From Spirosoma pollinicola (GTDB taxonomy: Bacteria > Bacteroidota > Bacteroidia > Cytophagales > Spirosomataceae), in NCBI RefSeq assembly GCF_002831565.1, contig NZ_CP025096.1, positions 5,819,014 to 5,883,013 of the forward strand: a stretch of DNA of 64,000 nt. The letters run 5' to 3'. Numbering within the stretch: the first letter of the stretch is position 1; the number at the start of each line of letters is the position of its first letter. Of the stretch, positions 6,756 through 16,028 are shown in pieces. The position numbers and the translations under genes are program-made. Under the pieces are notes generated by a model that was not told where the DNA came from, made no database searches, and saw only the letters and a program-made list of their open reading frames with translations.

Positions 6756-7694
6756 TTACGGCAATACGCGAACGGCGTCATAAATCAACTGGATATATCG
6801 CTCCCGGTCAATGTCATAAACGAAATCCACATTGGGCGTTTTCTTGAGCACGTCGAAAAAATCAACGACAGTTGTTCCTGTGGTTAATGTGCCGTTCACT
6901 TCAACATCGACAAAGCAGGGCTTTGACGTAAACATAGATGGATCAATTAACCAGGCAATTGAACAGGGGTCATGAAGGGCTGCTCCACCGTTCAGTTCAG
7001 GGCGTTCGCGCCGGTAATAAATGGAGAAGAAATCCATCAATTCGGCCACTACTTTCCCCGACCTATTACCAATTGCCCTGAATCGCTCAATGTCTTCCTG
7101 AAAGACCAACGCCTTGTGGGTAACATCAAGTCCACACATGGTGATGGGAACGCCCGATTTGAAAACGACAGCGGCTGCTTCGGGATCAACGTATATGTTG
7201 AATTCGGCGGTAGGGGTCATGTTTCCCCGAAAAGCACCCCCGCCCATGAGTGAGATACGCTCAATTTTAGATTTTAAATGCGGATAAGCCAGCAGAAATG
7301 TAGCAATGTTGGTCAATGGTCCCGTTGGCACAATGGTTATCTTTTCCGGACTTTCGGTTAAAATCCGAGCCATCGCTTCTATGGCCGATAGAGACTCATG
7401 ATATACGTTTGGCTCTGGCAGTATCGGGCCGTCCATCCCCATCTCACCGTGTACGTAATCGGCAATGATCAATTCGCGGAAGAGCGGTTTGTCGCAACCT
7501 TTATAAACGGGAACATCGGTGCCGATCAGCTCAAGGATTTTTCTCGCATTTTTCAGCGTTTTCTCCTGCGTTTGATTTCCCGCCGAAGTCGTAATGGCCT
7601 TGATGTCAAACAAGTTACTGCCAAAAGCGAGCAACAGCATAACGGCATCGTCGTGGCCTGGATCACAGTCAATTATCAGAGGTACTTTTTTCAT
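6756..7694 (-). CDS. Inosine/uridine-preferring nucleoside hydrolase
   Basis: A 312-residue protein of the IUNH family, which hydrolyses ribonucleosides to base and ribose for salvage. The N-terminal LIIDCDPGHDDAVMLLLAF is the calcium-binding DxDPGxDD signature; VPVYKGCDKPL, VPTGPLTNIATF, SLMGGGAFRGNMTPTAEFNI and the late ALHDPCSIAW are further family landmarks, the last with the active-site His and Asp. No signal peptide, so cytoplasmic. Length is normal. It lies divergently from the efflux operon that begins at 7862. Confidence 0.93.
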   Translation of the reverse strand: MKKVPLIIDCDPGHDDAVMLLLAFGSNLFDIKAITTSAGNQTQEKTLKNARKILELIGTDVPVYKGCDKPLFRELIIADYVHGEMGMDGPILPEPNVYHESLSAIEAMARILTESPEKITIVPTGPLTNIATFLLAYPHLKSKIERISLMGGGAFRGNMTPTAEFNIYVDPEAAAVVFKSGVPITMCGLDVTHKALVFQEDIERFRAIGNRSGKVVAELMDFFSIYYRRERPELNGGAALHDPCSIAWLIDPSMFTSKPCFVDVEVNGTLTTGTTVVDFFDVLKKTPNVDFVYDIDRERYIQLIYDAVRVLP

Positions 7695-7802
7695 GATTGT
7701 GTAAAATTCGTATGGATAACAGGAATGCCAGTCAGTAGGTTTGTTTCTCTAACTATGTCTTTACTTATGTGTCAGTGAGTATATTTAACTACCTTTTAAC
7801 GC

Positions 7803-7830
7803 TTGTTAAGCGTCTTTAAACGCAACTTTG
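7803..7830 (+). promoter_or_regulatory. Putative promoter of the RND efflux operon
   Basis: TTG (7803-7805), 17-bp spacer, then CAACTTTG (7823-7830), close to the Bacteroidota TTG/TAnnTTTG pattern, 31 bp before the ATG at 7862. A small palindrome ACGCTTGTTAAGCGT (7800-7814) overlaps the -33 side and could be an operator. Confidence 0.4.
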
Positions 7831-7861
7831 CGGTTTATGATACATAGTTATTTGTGTATCG

Positions 7862-9178
7862 ATGCCTTGGTTTCGAATGACCCTGCAAAAGATAATAATA
7901 CCTCTGGCGCTATTGTGTATGGTTGTAACAGCCTCTGCACAGACCACACTAACCTTGCGGCAAACACTCCGGCAGGTTCGTGAGAATAGCCCCGCCCTTC
8001 GCGTTGAGCGGTTGAATATCAACGCGGCCCAGGCCGACCAGACGACAGCGAACCTACGGGCGAACCCCGTTCTGAATAATCAGACGCTGTTTCAGTTAAA
8101 GCAAGCGCCGGGCGCGTTGTCGCCAGCACCGGGTGCTGAAGGGGTGGGAGTATTAAATCGTCAGCGACGCCAGTTCTGGCTACAGGCCACTAAAGAATTT
8201 GATATTCATGGTAAGCGTACCTATCGGAATCGCTTTGCCGAGGCCAATACAAATCTGGCTGTTCGGAGTGTTGCCGAAACGGAACGGGGGTTGCTCTTCG
8301 ATGCGGCCAATCGATACCTCGATGCCTGGTATGCCCGCGTTCAGCTTGCCTTGCTGCAACGGGCTAAAGCCAATGTCGACACGCTGGTTCAACTAAATAG
8401 GGTGCGGCTTAAGGATTTGGTAATCACCAGTACCGATCTTACCCGGACGCAATTAATTTCCGATCAATACGACATTCAAACCCGAACAGCGCAACAGGAT
8501 CTCCGAAATCGACTCAATGATTTGCGGTTGGTGATTGGGGCGGCCGACACCATCAATGTGGCGTTGAACGATTCTATTATCAATCCGGCCTTTGCAAACC
8601 CGCTGAGTTTATATCCCGTTATGAATGCCAGTGCGGATAGTTTGTTAGGATTGGCAGCAACGACCCGGACAGACGTACGTGTTGCAGAAGCCAATATAGA
8701 ATCTGCCCGGCGCAACGTAGACTTGCAGCAAGTGTTGGCTAAGCCCCGTAATGAAGCCGGCCTGATTTGGAATCCCCAGAATTCTGTTCCTTATGCGGGT
8801 GTATTTTTAACAATTGAATTGCCCGTATACACCCGTAATCAGGGCGAAATACAAAAATCCCGAGTGTTGCAGGAGCAGGCTGGACAGGCAGCTGCGTTGG
8901 TACAGGCTCAGATACGGGCAGAAGTCACAAATGCGTATCAATCGTTTGCGACCAGTCGAGAGAATATTGAGCGATATATTGGCATTCGTCGCGACGCCGA
9001 CAAGGTGCTCGCATCTGTCCGATATGCCTACCTGCGGGGAGCCACTACGCTGATCGACCTGCTTCAAGCGCAAACGTCGTGGTTCGACACGCAAACCGCC
9101 TATTACCAGGCACTCTATACCCATCGTCAAAACTATGTCCGTCTGTTGTATGTGACCGGGCAGATTAATGCGTATTAA
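7862..9178 (+). CDS. TolC/CzcC-family outer-membrane efflux protein
   Basis: A 438-residue outer-membrane factor. The signal peptide is around TLQKIIIPLALLCMVVTASA, ending before QTTLTLRQ; a second ATG at 7880 starts directly at it. Two OEP-type repeats follow, each mostly helical (SPALRVERLNINAAQADQTT and TRTDVRVAEANIESARRNVD), with the usual conserved GxVFLTIELPVYTRNQGEI strand region in the second half. It is expected to trimerise as the outer-membrane channel of the RND pump encoded by the next two genes, from which it is separated by only 2 bp. Confidence 0.9.
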   Translation: MPWFRMTLQKIIIPLALLCMVVTASAQTTLTLRQTLRQVRENSPALRVERLNINAAQADQTTANLRANPVLNNQTLFQLKQAPGALSPAPGAEGVGVLNRQRRQFWLQATKEFDIHGKRTYRNRFAEANTNLAVRSVAETERGLLFDAANRYLDAWYARVQLALLQRAKANVDTLVQLNRVRLKDLVITSTDLTRTQLISDQYDIQTRTAQQDLRNRLNDLRLVIGAADTINVALNDSIINPAFANPLSLYPVMNASADSLLGLAATTRTDVRVAEANIESARRNVDLQQVLAKPRNEAGLIWNPQNSVPYAGVFLTIELPVYTRNQGEIQKSRVLQEQAGQAAALVQAQIRAEVTNAYQSFATSRENIERYIGIRRDADKVLASVRYAYLRGATTLIDLLQAQTSWFDTQTAYYQALYTHRQNYVRLLYVTGQINAY

Positions 9179-9180
9179 AA

Positions 9181-10140
9181 ATGAGATTTTCCCTGCTTAT
9201 AGTACTGACCTTGTTGATGGCTGCCTGTAAAGAGAAGCCAAAGCCAGTTGTTACATCAATACCCCGCCCAACGATCAGTGCCGATGGGGGGCGTATTACG
9301 TTTCCGGATTCGGTAATGATGCGGGCCTTTACCACGCAACAAGCGCACTCGGGCGACATTCATACCGATTTTGCTGCTCCTGGTCACGTTGCCGCTATGG
9401 TATTGCGCTCTGTCGAAAACCCGGCCGAGAGGCTGGTATTGTTTGATGATTCGGGTCTCTCCGACAATTACACGGCCATTCTGCAACACCGGATTAACAT
9501 TCAAACCGAGCGGGGTAATCTGGAGCGAGTTAAGGATTTACAGGCACATGGCGCGGCATCGGGCAAAGAAGTGATTGAAGCCCAAACGCAGTTAGCCAAT
9601 GAAGAAGCCGCTATTATTTCGGATGAAGCCACGCTCAAACTGGCGGGTTTCGACCCCGAAGCCTTACGCACAGCGCGGCCCAACACAATTTTAGTCGTGT
9701 GCGAAATACCCGAAAATCAGTTTGGCAGTATTCGCAAAGGCATTGCCTGTACACTCAATTTTACTGCGTTCCCAAACGAACGGTTTGCTGGCCGGATTGA
9801 CAATGTGAATGATTACGTGGATAACACCACCCGACAGATCAAGCTGCGTATTTCGGTAGCTAACCCCGATGGTCGTCTAAAGGCAGGGATGTTCGCCACC
9901 GCCGAATTTGGTATAAAGGAAGAAGGTAAGTTTATAACTGTTTCCCGCGATGCTATCGTGACGGTGCAGGGCCGCGATTATGTCTTTATTCAAACGGCAC
10001 CGCAGGTTATTGAACGTCGGGCAGTGCAGCTTGGCCAGCAACGCGCCGACAGAGTGGTTGTACAAAACGGATTGGCACAAAACGACCGGGTTGTTACCGC
10101 CAATGTCCTTCAATTGAAAGGGTTGAGTTTTGGGTATTGA
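9181..10140 (+). CDS. RND efflux periplasmic adaptor (membrane fusion lipoprotein)
   Basis: A 319-residue HlyD/CusB-type adaptor. The N-terminus MRFSLLIVLTLLMAACKEKP is a lipoprotein signal with lipobox MAAC. A short hairpin (IQTERGNLERVKDLQAHGAA ... EVIEAQTQLANEEAAI) and the barrel segments (ILVVCEIPENQFGSIRKG, LKAGMFATAEFG) are recognisable. It is short for the family. It links the RND pump to the TolC-like channel and starts 2 bp after the outer-membrane gene, suggesting tight co-translation. A 70-bp palindrome follows before the pump gene. Confidence 0.9.
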   Translation: MRFSLLIVLTLLMAACKEKPKPVVTSIPRPTISADGGRITFPDSVMMRAFTTQQAHSGDIHTDFAAPGHVAAMVLRSVENPAERLVLFDDSGLSDNYTAILQHRINIQTERGNLERVKDLQAHGAASGKEVIEAQTQLANEEAAIISDEATLKLAGFDPEALRTARPNTILVVCEIPENQFGSIRKGIACTLNFTAFPNERFAGRIDNVNDYVDNTTRQIKLRISVANPDGRLKAGMFATAEFGIKEEGKFITVSRDAIVTVQGRDYVFIQTAPQVIERRAVQLGQQRADRVVVQNGLAQNDRVVTANVLQLKGLSFGY

Positions 10141-10141
10141 T

Positions 10142-10211
10142 GTCTGGGCCAAGCTCCCGCTTGGCCCTTAACAATGAGCCGACAAGGGCCGAGCGGGAGC
10201 TTGGCCCAGAC
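10142..10211. repeat. 27-bp-arm palindrome inside the efflux operon
   Basis: 10142-10168 pairs with 10185-10211 (one G-T pair, 16-base loop). Each arm itself contains the near-palindrome CCAAGCTCCCGCTTGGCC. It starts immediately after the adaptor stop codon and ends 7 bp before the pump ATG at 10219. The open frame from ATG 10174 runs through the right arm, which argues against that earlier start. Confidence 0.85.
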
Positions 10212-10218
10212 GAAACAA

Positions 10219-13200
10219 ATGATTCAGAAACTAATTTTATTCTCCCTAAAAAATCGCTGGGTCGTTGTTGGCCTTGCTGTAGCGATTATGGGGTTGGGCC
10301 TATGGTGTTTCAAACTGTTGAAGATTGAAGCCTACCCCGATATTGCCGATACCAACGTAATTGTAATTGCCAAATACGATGGCCGCGCTGCCGAAGAGGT
10401 TGAACAACAGGTTACGATCCCAATTGAACGTGTGCTCAATAACGTGCCACACGTAACAGACCGCCGGTCAAGAACCATTTTTGGACTATCGGTGGTGCAG
10501 TTGAATTTTGACGAAACAGTTACGGATTATTTTGCCCGTCAGCAGATAATTGAACGACTGAGTAGTGCCCAGTTGCCCGATGGTGTTTCTCCCGAACTGG
10601 CACCGCTTACGACGGCTGTGGGCGAAATTTACCGATATGTGATCGAGGCTCCGGCGAGCATGTCGCCCATGCAACTGCGCGATTTGCAGGATTGGGTTAT
10701 TATTCCGCAACTGCTTCAGGTACCCGGTCTGGCCGATGTAACAACCTTTGGCGGACCTATCAAACAGTTTCAGGTTATACCCGATCCCGCCAAGCTGCGG
10801 AAGTTCAGCCTGACGTTGCAGGATGTTATTGACGCTGTTCAGAAGAATAACCAGAACACGGGCGGTAATGTCATTTCCAGAGGTGGACAAGGCTTTGCTG
10901 TGCGGGGGTTGGGGGCACTTAAATCGCCCGACGATGTGCAGAACATCGTGCTAAAGGCCACTGAAGGCGTGCCCGTTCTGGTACGCGATGTGGCCAGCGT
11001 CGAAATTAACCCGCCCTCCCCGTCGGGTATTCTGGGGTATCGGATTCCGGACGAAAAATTAGACGTCATTGGGGCTACCGAAGGGATTGTTCTACTGCGC
11101 CGGGGCGAAAATCCGAGCGAGGTGCTGGAGTTACTCAAAGAGAAAATTGCCGATCTTGAAGCCCGCGAACTGCCTAAAGGCGTTCACCTGCGCGTGCTGT
11201 ATGACCGGGGGTTTCTAATCGACCACTCGCTTGAAACAGTGGCCCATACGCTCATCGAAGGTATTTCGATTGTCGCCATTTTGCTTGTGTTATTTCTGGG
11301 TAGCCTGCGGGCGGCTCTGGTGGTTACCGTCACGATTCCGTTTTCGCTGCTGTTTGCCTTTATCCTGATGAAACTGGTTGGTATTCCGGCTAACCTGCTC
11401 TCGTTGGGCGCCATCGACTTCGGAATTATTGTTGATGGAGCCAGCGTAATGGCCGAGCACCTGATAAGGCGATACCGATCCTCCGGCCCCGCCGACCGAA
11501 ATCAGGGTATCGTAAACGTAACGGCCCACTCGGCGGGTGAGGTGGCGCGGGAGATATTCTTCTCCGTAACCATCATCATTCTGGCCTATATGCCCATTTT
11601 GCTGATGCAGCGCGTTGAAGGGAAGTTGTTTAGCCCAATGGCGCTGACGTTGTCATTTGCCGTGATTGGTTCGTTGATCTGCGCCCTAACGGTTATTCCG
11701 GTTCTTATTTCATTTGCTTTTCGCAAGGTGTTGGCCCCCGATGGTAAACCCTTGAAAGAGCATAAGAACTTCCTTTTGTCGCCCCTGGAGCGGGGTTATC
11801 AGTGGCTATTAACATCGACTTTGTTCCGGGCACCGGGCCTGGTTGTTGGTGTAGGAATGACCATTGTGCTGATCATGATCGGTTTTGGCGCTAAGCTCGG
11901 TACTGAATTTCTGCCCGAACTCGATGAGGGATCTATTTTCATGCGGGCGTTTATGCCATCGGGTATTACCATTCAGGAAAATGCGAAAATTGCGCCAAGG
12001 ATTCGCGAAATTATCAGTAGTTATAAACCGGTTAGTTTTGTTATCACACAGACGGGTCGTAATGATGACGGAACCGACCCATTCCCAACCGACCGTACCG
12101 AAATTCTGGTTGGGTTGAAAGATTATAGTACCTGGTCAGATACGATTTCGAAGAAAGAAATTGTGCGCTCCATGCAAAGCAAGTTGCAGGAAGCTTTTCC
12201 GGGTGCATTCTTCTCGTCAGGCCAACCCATTATTGATCAGGTAATGGAAATTGTGACCGGTAGTGCCGCCGATCTGGCTATTTCTATCGTTGGCAACGAC
12301 CTGACGCTGATGCGTGCCAAAGCTGACAGCGTTGCCGCATTGGTGAAGGGTATGAATGGGGCCGTGTCGGTGAATATCGAGCAGGAAGGTCCACAGGATC
12401 AGTTAGCTATTAAGATAAACCGGCCGGCAGCAGCGCGGTATGGTATCAACGTTGCCGAGATTGAAAGCATGATTGAAGCGGCTATTGGTGGTAAAGCAAT
12501 CGGATCGATTTATGACGAAGCCAAACGCTATGACATCGTGGTGCGTTTCACGCCTGAAAGCCGGGGAAGTATCGATGCCATTCGGTTGTTGCAGGTGCCG
12601 TCGGCAACGGGTGCGCTGATTCCGATGAGCGAACTGGCCGATATTCGCTATGTGCAGGGACAGACGAACATCTATCGGATCAACGGCAAACGGATGGTTA
12701 CGGTCAGAACTAACATTCGTGGGCGCGATCAGGGCGGATTTGTGAAAGAAATAAGCCAGAAGGTTCATCAGCATGTCAAAATTCCTGAAGGGTACAGTGT
12801 CATCTACGGCGGTCAGTACGAGAATCTCGAACGCGCGGGTGGTCAGTTGATGATCTCGATTCCGCTCACGATTGTCGTTGTGTTCCTGTTTTTGTTCATG
12901 CTATACGGCAACGTTCGCGATACCTTGTTGACGCTCACCTGTCTGCTGTTTGCGTTGGCGGGGGGGATTGGCGCGTTGTTGTTGCGGGGCTATAATTTTA
13001 ACGTATCAGCCGGGGTGGGCTTCGTGTCGATCTTTGGTATATCGGTTATGGCGGGTGTATTACTTGTCTCGGCGCTCAATCGCAATCTCGCTAATAATCC
13101 GAAGTCGCTAAAGGAAATCACCATTGAAACGGCGCAGGAACAATTTCGGGCTATTATGGCAATTATGGTGGTGGCTATTATTGGTCTCGTACCCGCTGCA

Positions 13201-13401
13201 ATTTCGAGCGGTATCGGCTCCGATGTTCAGCGACCACTCGCCACAGTAATCATCGGCGGCCTGACAACAACGTTATTCTTCGCCCCCCTCATCATTCCGC
13301 CGTTATTTTACCTCGTTAACCGCAAGCGTCCCCGACCAACGCCGGTAGATTCCACCGGACATCACATCGCAGAACCGATAGAAGAGGGCACAGAGATATA
13401 G
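10219..13401 (+). CDS. Heavy-metal-efflux-type RND transporter permease (CzcA/CusA-like)
   Basis: A 1060-residue inner-membrane proton antiporter. Features: first membrane helix after MIQKLILFSLKNRW; porter loop IEAYPDIADTNVIVIAKYDG; TM4 region SLGAIDFGIIVDGASVMAEH with the charged DFGxxVDGA signature of the heavy-metal HME group; second large loop; then TM7-12 (ISIPLTIVVVFLFLFMLYGN, FNVSAGVGFVSIFGISVMAG). A longer open frame from 10174 passes through a palindrome, so I use ATG 10219. With the two preceding genes it forms a tripartite CzcCBA/CusCBA-like pump; the ion (Co/Zn/Cd, Cu/Ag) cannot be decided. Confidence 0.93.
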   Translation: MIQKLILFSLKNRWVVVGLAVAIMGLGLWCFKLLKIEAYPDIADTNVIVIAKYDGRAAEEVEQQVTIPIERVLNNVPHVTDRRSRTIFGLSVVQLNFDETVTDYFARQQIIERLSSAQLPDGVSPELAPLTTAVGEIYRYVIEAPASMSPMQLRDLQDWVIIPQLLQVPGLADVTTFGGPIKQFQVIPDPAKLRKFSLTLQDVIDAVQKNNQNTGGNVISRGGQGFAVRGLGALKSPDDVQNIVLKATEGVPVLVRDVASVEINPPSPSGILGYRIPDEKLDVIGATEGIVLLRRGENPSEVLELLKEKIADLEARELPKGVHLRVLYDRGFLIDHSLETVAHTLIEGISIVAILLVLFLGSLRAALVVTVTIPFSLLFAFILMKLVGIPANLLSLGAIDFGIIVDGASVMAEHLIRRYRSSGPADRNQGIVNVTAHSAGEVAREIFFSVTIIILAYMPILLMQRVEGKLFSPMALTLSFAVIGSLICALTVIPVLISFAFRKVLAPDGKPLKEHKNFLLSPLERGYQWLLTSTLFRAPGLVVGVGMTIVLIMIGFGAKLGTEFLPELDEGSIFMRAFMPSGITIQENAKIAPRIREIISSYKPVSFVITQTGRNDDGTDPFPTDRTEILVGLKDYSTWSDTISKKEIVRSMQSKLQEAFPGAFFSSGQPIIDQVMEIVTGSAADLAISIVGNDLTLMRAKADSVAALVKGMNGAVSVNIEQEGPQDQLAIKINRPAAARYGINVAEIESMIEAAIGGKAIGSIYDEAKRYDIVVRFTPESRGSIDAIRLLQVPSATGALIPMSELADIRYVQGQTNIYRINGKRMVTVRTNIRGRDQGGFVKEISQKVHQHVKIPEGYSVIYGGQYENLERAGGQLMISIPLTIVVVFLFLFMLYGNVRDTLLTLTCLLFALAGGIGALLLRGYNFNVSAGVGFVSIFGISVMAGVLLVSALNRNLANNPKSLKEITIETAQEQFRAIMAIMVVAIIGLVPAAISSGIGSDVQRPLATVIIGGLTTTLFFAPLIIPPLFYLVNRKRPRPTPVDSTGHHIAEPIEEGTEI

Positions 13402-13409
13402 AAATGTCC

Positions 13410-13485
13410 TGTACCAAACAGCTTCTAGCTGTTTGAGAGTAGCTGTTTGTCGTACTCTCTCAAACAGCTAGAAGCTGTTTGGTAC
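13410..13485. repeat. 32-34-bp-arm palindrome between convergent genes
   Basis: 13410-13441 pairs with 13452-13485 (TGTACCAAACAGCTTCTAGC... on both strands) with a 2-bp indel and a short loop. It lies between the pump gene and the oxidoreductase end at 13490 and probably ends transcription in both directions, although no strong T-tract is present. Confidence 0.8.
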
Positions 13486-13489
13486 AACA

Positions 13490-14455
13490 TCAATCAACCT
13501 CCAGCATAATTTTACCAATGTGTTCGCTGCTTTCCATCAGGTCTTGCGCCCTGGCTGCTTCCGATAAGGGGAAACTGCGGTAAACAACAGGCTTTAGCTG
13601 ACCGGTAGCTAGCAGAGGCCAGACCTGTTGCTCAACTTCGGCAGTCAGGGCTGCTTTGAAATTGGCATCGCGGGGTTTTAGCATACTGCCGCTGATGGTA
13701 ATGCGCTTTTGCATTAGTGTAGGGATATGAATCTGGCTATCGGCACCCTGCATGGCGTTGATAAACATCAATCGACCATCAGTAGCGAGTAGGCGCAGGT
13801 TTTTAGGCGTGTACTCACCACCAACCATATCCAGAATGACGTTGATCCCTACACTACTCAATACCTGCTCGAAGTCCTCTTTTTTGTAATTGATACAGTT
13901 GATGGCACCCAGTTGTTCGCAGAAGGCGCATTTGTCGTCGCTTCCCGCTGTGGCGTACGCATTGGCACCGAAGGCTTTTGCCAACTGAATAGCCGTTACA
14001 CCGATCCCGCTGCTACCGCCATGTATCAGAAAGTTCTCTCCTTTTGACAGATGTCCCCACTGAAAAACCGTTGACCATACGGTCAGGATTGTTTCGGGCA
14101 GGGAAGCCGCTTCGAGGAAGGTAAGATTGGGAGGTACGAGCAGGCAATGGCGTTCATCGACTGCTACGTATTCGGCATAGCCGCCCCCACTGATCAACGC
14201 ACAAACGTTATCGCCAACGGTCCATCGACTGGTATCAGGGCCACATTCCTCAATACTTCCCGCCACCTCAAGACCGGGAATCTGACCTGTTGGGTCCATT
14301 CCGTAGCCGCCCGTTCGCTGGTGAATATCACTTCGATTGACACCCGCAGCTCGTATGCGAATCAGGACCTGTCCGGAAGCTGGTTTTGGTGTGGGTTGTT
14401 CCTGTAGCGTAAGAACAGCACTATCGCCGGGCCGGGTTATAATCATTGCTTTCAT
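13490..14455 (-). CDS. NAD(P)H quinone oxidoreductase, PIG3/zeta-crystallin type
   Basis: A 321-residue medium-chain dehydrogenase/reductase without structural zinc. GVNRSDIHQRTGGYGM and IPGLEVAGSIEECG belong to the GroES-like N-terminal domain. LIHGGSSGIGVTAIQLAKAF is the nucleotide-binding AxxGxxG-type turn, and the C-terminal FPLSEAARAQDLMESSEHIGKI is characteristic of the PIG3/zeta-crystallin group. It reduces quinones or enones with NADPH. It stands divergently to the DinB-like gene. Confidence 0.9.
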   Translation of the reverse strand: MKAMIITRPGDSAVLTLQEQPTPKPASGQVLIRIRAAGVNRSDIHQRTGGYGMDPTGQIPGLEVAGSIEECGPDTSRWTVGDNVCALISGGGYAEYVAVDERHCLLVPPNLTFLEAASLPETILTVWSTVFQWGHLSKGENFLIHGGSSGIGVTAIQLAKAFGANAYATAGSDDKCAFCEQLGAINCINYKKEDFEQVLSSVGINVILDMVGGEYTPKNLRLLATDGRLMFINAMQGADSQIHIPTLMQKRITISGSMLKPRDANFKAALTAEVEQQVWPLLATGQLKPVVYRSFPLSEAARAQDLMESSEHIGKIMLEVD

Positions 14456-14528
14456 GAAGCTATAACCTTGAATAGTCGCTTTTGTCAGAAAAAAGTCAAA
14501 CTACCGTTGCCGAAAAGTGGTAGTGTAC

Positions 14529-15050
14529 ATGAGCATAAACAGAACCAGCATGACTCAATCTAACCAAACTACTACCGATGTTACGGCTGCCGTGCGTGAG
14601 CAGCTGATTGCTTTACTTACGGGCAGCAACGCGCACCAGTCATTTGACGATGCGGTTAAGGAGTTGCCTTCCGAATTGCGTGGAGTAAAACCCGACAAAC
14701 TGCCATACAGCATATGGCAACTGGTTGACCACATCCGAATTGCCCAATGGGATATTCTTGAATTTTCGCGGGACTCAACCCATAAATCGCCACCCTGGCC
14801 GTCGGGATACTGGGCAGAGGAAGTAGCGCCGACAAATGATACCGACTGGCAACAGGCACTGGAACAGATTCGGCAGGATCGGGATGCTTTTGTCGCCCTG
14901 CTGCACGATCCTGAACGCGATTTATACGCGCCTTTCGATCACGGTGATGGACAGAATCTACTTCGTGAAGCCCTGCTGATTGCCGATCATGCAGCCTACC
15001 ATGTTGGCGAAATTATTATCATCCGGCGGTTGTTGGATGCTTGGAAGTGA
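14529..15050 (+). CDS. DinB-like (damage-inducible superfamily) protein
   Basis: A roughly 173-residue four-helix-bundle protein. The three metal-ligand histidines are visible: QLVDHIRIAQWDI early, and ADHAAYHVGEIIIIRRLL near the C-terminus. DinB/YfiT proteins are metal-dependent transferases or hydrolases of mostly unknown substrate. Candidate starts are GTG 14517, ATG 14529 and ATG 14550; I take 14529 but the evidence does not separate it from 14550. The stop codon's last base is the first base of a perfect 32-bp inverted repeat. Confidence 0.85.
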   Translation: MSINRTSMTQSNQTTTDVTAAVREQLIALLTGSNAHQSFDDAVKELPSELRGVKPDKLPYSIWQLVDHIRIAQWDILEFSRDSTHKSPPWPSGYWAEEVAPTNDTDWQQALEQIRQDRDAFVALLHDPERDLYAPFDHGDGQNLLREALLIADHAAYHVGEIIIIRRLLDAWK

Positions 15051-15131
15051 GTGAAGAGTTTAGAATGAAGAGTGAAGAATAAGTTGCCACTGCACACTCT
15101 ATTCTTCACTCTTCATTCTAAACTCTTCACT
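15050..15131. repeat. Perfect 32-bp-arm palindrome between convergent genes
   Basis: 15050-15081 is the exact reverse complement of 15100-15131 (AGTGAAGAGTTTAGAATGAA...). The 18-base loop is TTGCCACTGC-like. It spans the whole gap between the DinB-like gene and the pseudouridine synthase stop at 15138. Confidence 0.9.
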
Positions 15132-15137
15132 TTAGCA

Positions 15138-15860
15138 TCAGACAAACTTTTCCAACTGCTTCACCAGCACGTTGAAATCTTTTGGGTAGGGAGCTACAAA
15201 CGTTTGCTCGTCGCCATTCAGCAATGTAAACGTGAGCGAGTACGCGTGGAGCGCAACGCGGTTGATCAGGGGAAGTTCTTCTGTGCCTTCCTTTAAATTG
15301 AATTTACGCTTCACATCCGACAAAAAGACCGCCTTTCCGCCATAGGTCGCGTCGTTAACAATGGGGGCTTTCAGGCACATTAAATGCACACGAATCTGGT
15401 GCATCCGGCCCGTAACGGGCATGCATTCCACCAGCGTTGTTGTCCGATAAGCCTGTAGCGTATTGAAAATCGTTTCGGCTACTTTCCCGTGTTCGCGGTC
15501 AATCCGAACGGCGGTGCCGTCTTTGAGGGGCGATATAGGCAAATACACCGAGATGTCTTCAAAGTTGTGCACTCCGTTCGTTACGGCATGATAGCGTTTC
15601 GTTACCTCACGGTGTTCAAACTGCATAGCCAGGTGCCGGTAAGCCTCCGGGTTTTTGGCAATAGCCAGAATTCCCGACGTTTCCTTATCCAGCCGATGGC
15701 CAAGTTGCGCGTCGGCATGATACGCTTTGGCAAGGCGCAGAATGCTTTGCCCACCCCGATCCATCGTGCGTTCGTCGAGCGAGGCTACGCGGGGCGGTTT
15801 ATTGATCAGTATATAGTCCTCATTCTCGAAAACGATGAGGTCTTTGAAATCTAGTTTCAC
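15138..15860 (-). CDS. RluA-family pseudouridine synthase
   Basis: A 240-residue enzyme converting uridine to pseudouridine in rRNA or tRNA. LGHRLDKETSGILAIAKN contains the catalytic Asp of the HRLDxxTSG motif; YHAVTNG and VTGRMHQIRVHL are the other RluA-group blocks. There is no N-terminal S4 domain, so it resembles RluC/D-type catalytic cores or TruC rather than full RluD. The exact target uridine is not deducible. The gene is bordered on both sides by long palindromes. Confidence 0.92.
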   Translation of the reverse strand: MKLDFKDLIVFENEDYILINKPPRVASLDERTMDRGGQSILRLAKAYHADAQLGHRLDKETSGILAIAKNPEAYRHLAMQFEHREVTKRYHAVTNGVHNFEDISVYLPISPLKDGTAVRIDREHGKVAETIFNTLQAYRTTTLVECMPVTGRMHQIRVHLMCLKAPIVNDATYGGKAVFLSDVKRKFNLKEGTEELPLINRVALHAYSLTFTLLNGDEQTFVAPYPKDFNVLVKQLEKFV

Positions 15861-15861
15861 A

Positions 15862-15953
15862 GTTAGTCAGTTAATAAGTGAGGTAAGTTAAATAAGTCAG
15901 TAAGTGGCTGGTCATATACTGACTTATTTAACTTACCTCACTTATCAACTAAC
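15862..15953. repeat. Imperfect 37-41-bp-arm palindrome upstream of the pseudouridine synthase
   Basis: 15862-15902 pairs with 15917-15953 apart from a small indel near the outer end (core AAGTGAGGTAAGTTAAATAA). It separates the pseudouridine synthase from the L28 terminator. Confidence 0.8.
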
Positions 15954-15974
15954 TTACCAACTACAATCAAACAC

Positions 15975-16003
15975 AAAAAGCCTCCTCCCGATCGGAAGAG
16001 GCT
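15975..16003 (-). terminator. Terminator of rpmB
   Basis: On the minus strand AGCCTCTTCC-GATC-GGGAGGAGGCT is followed by TTTTTG, about 25 bp past the L28 stop codon. Confidence 0.75.
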
Positions 16004-16028
16004 CAGAGGTGGATTATCTTGCTAAAGA

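Noticed and set aside
10174..10218. Earlier ATG start of the RND pump gene (MSRQGPSG...)
   Set aside because: These 15 codons run through the right arm of a palindrome; the RND fold begins at MIQKLILFSLKNRW, ATG 10219.
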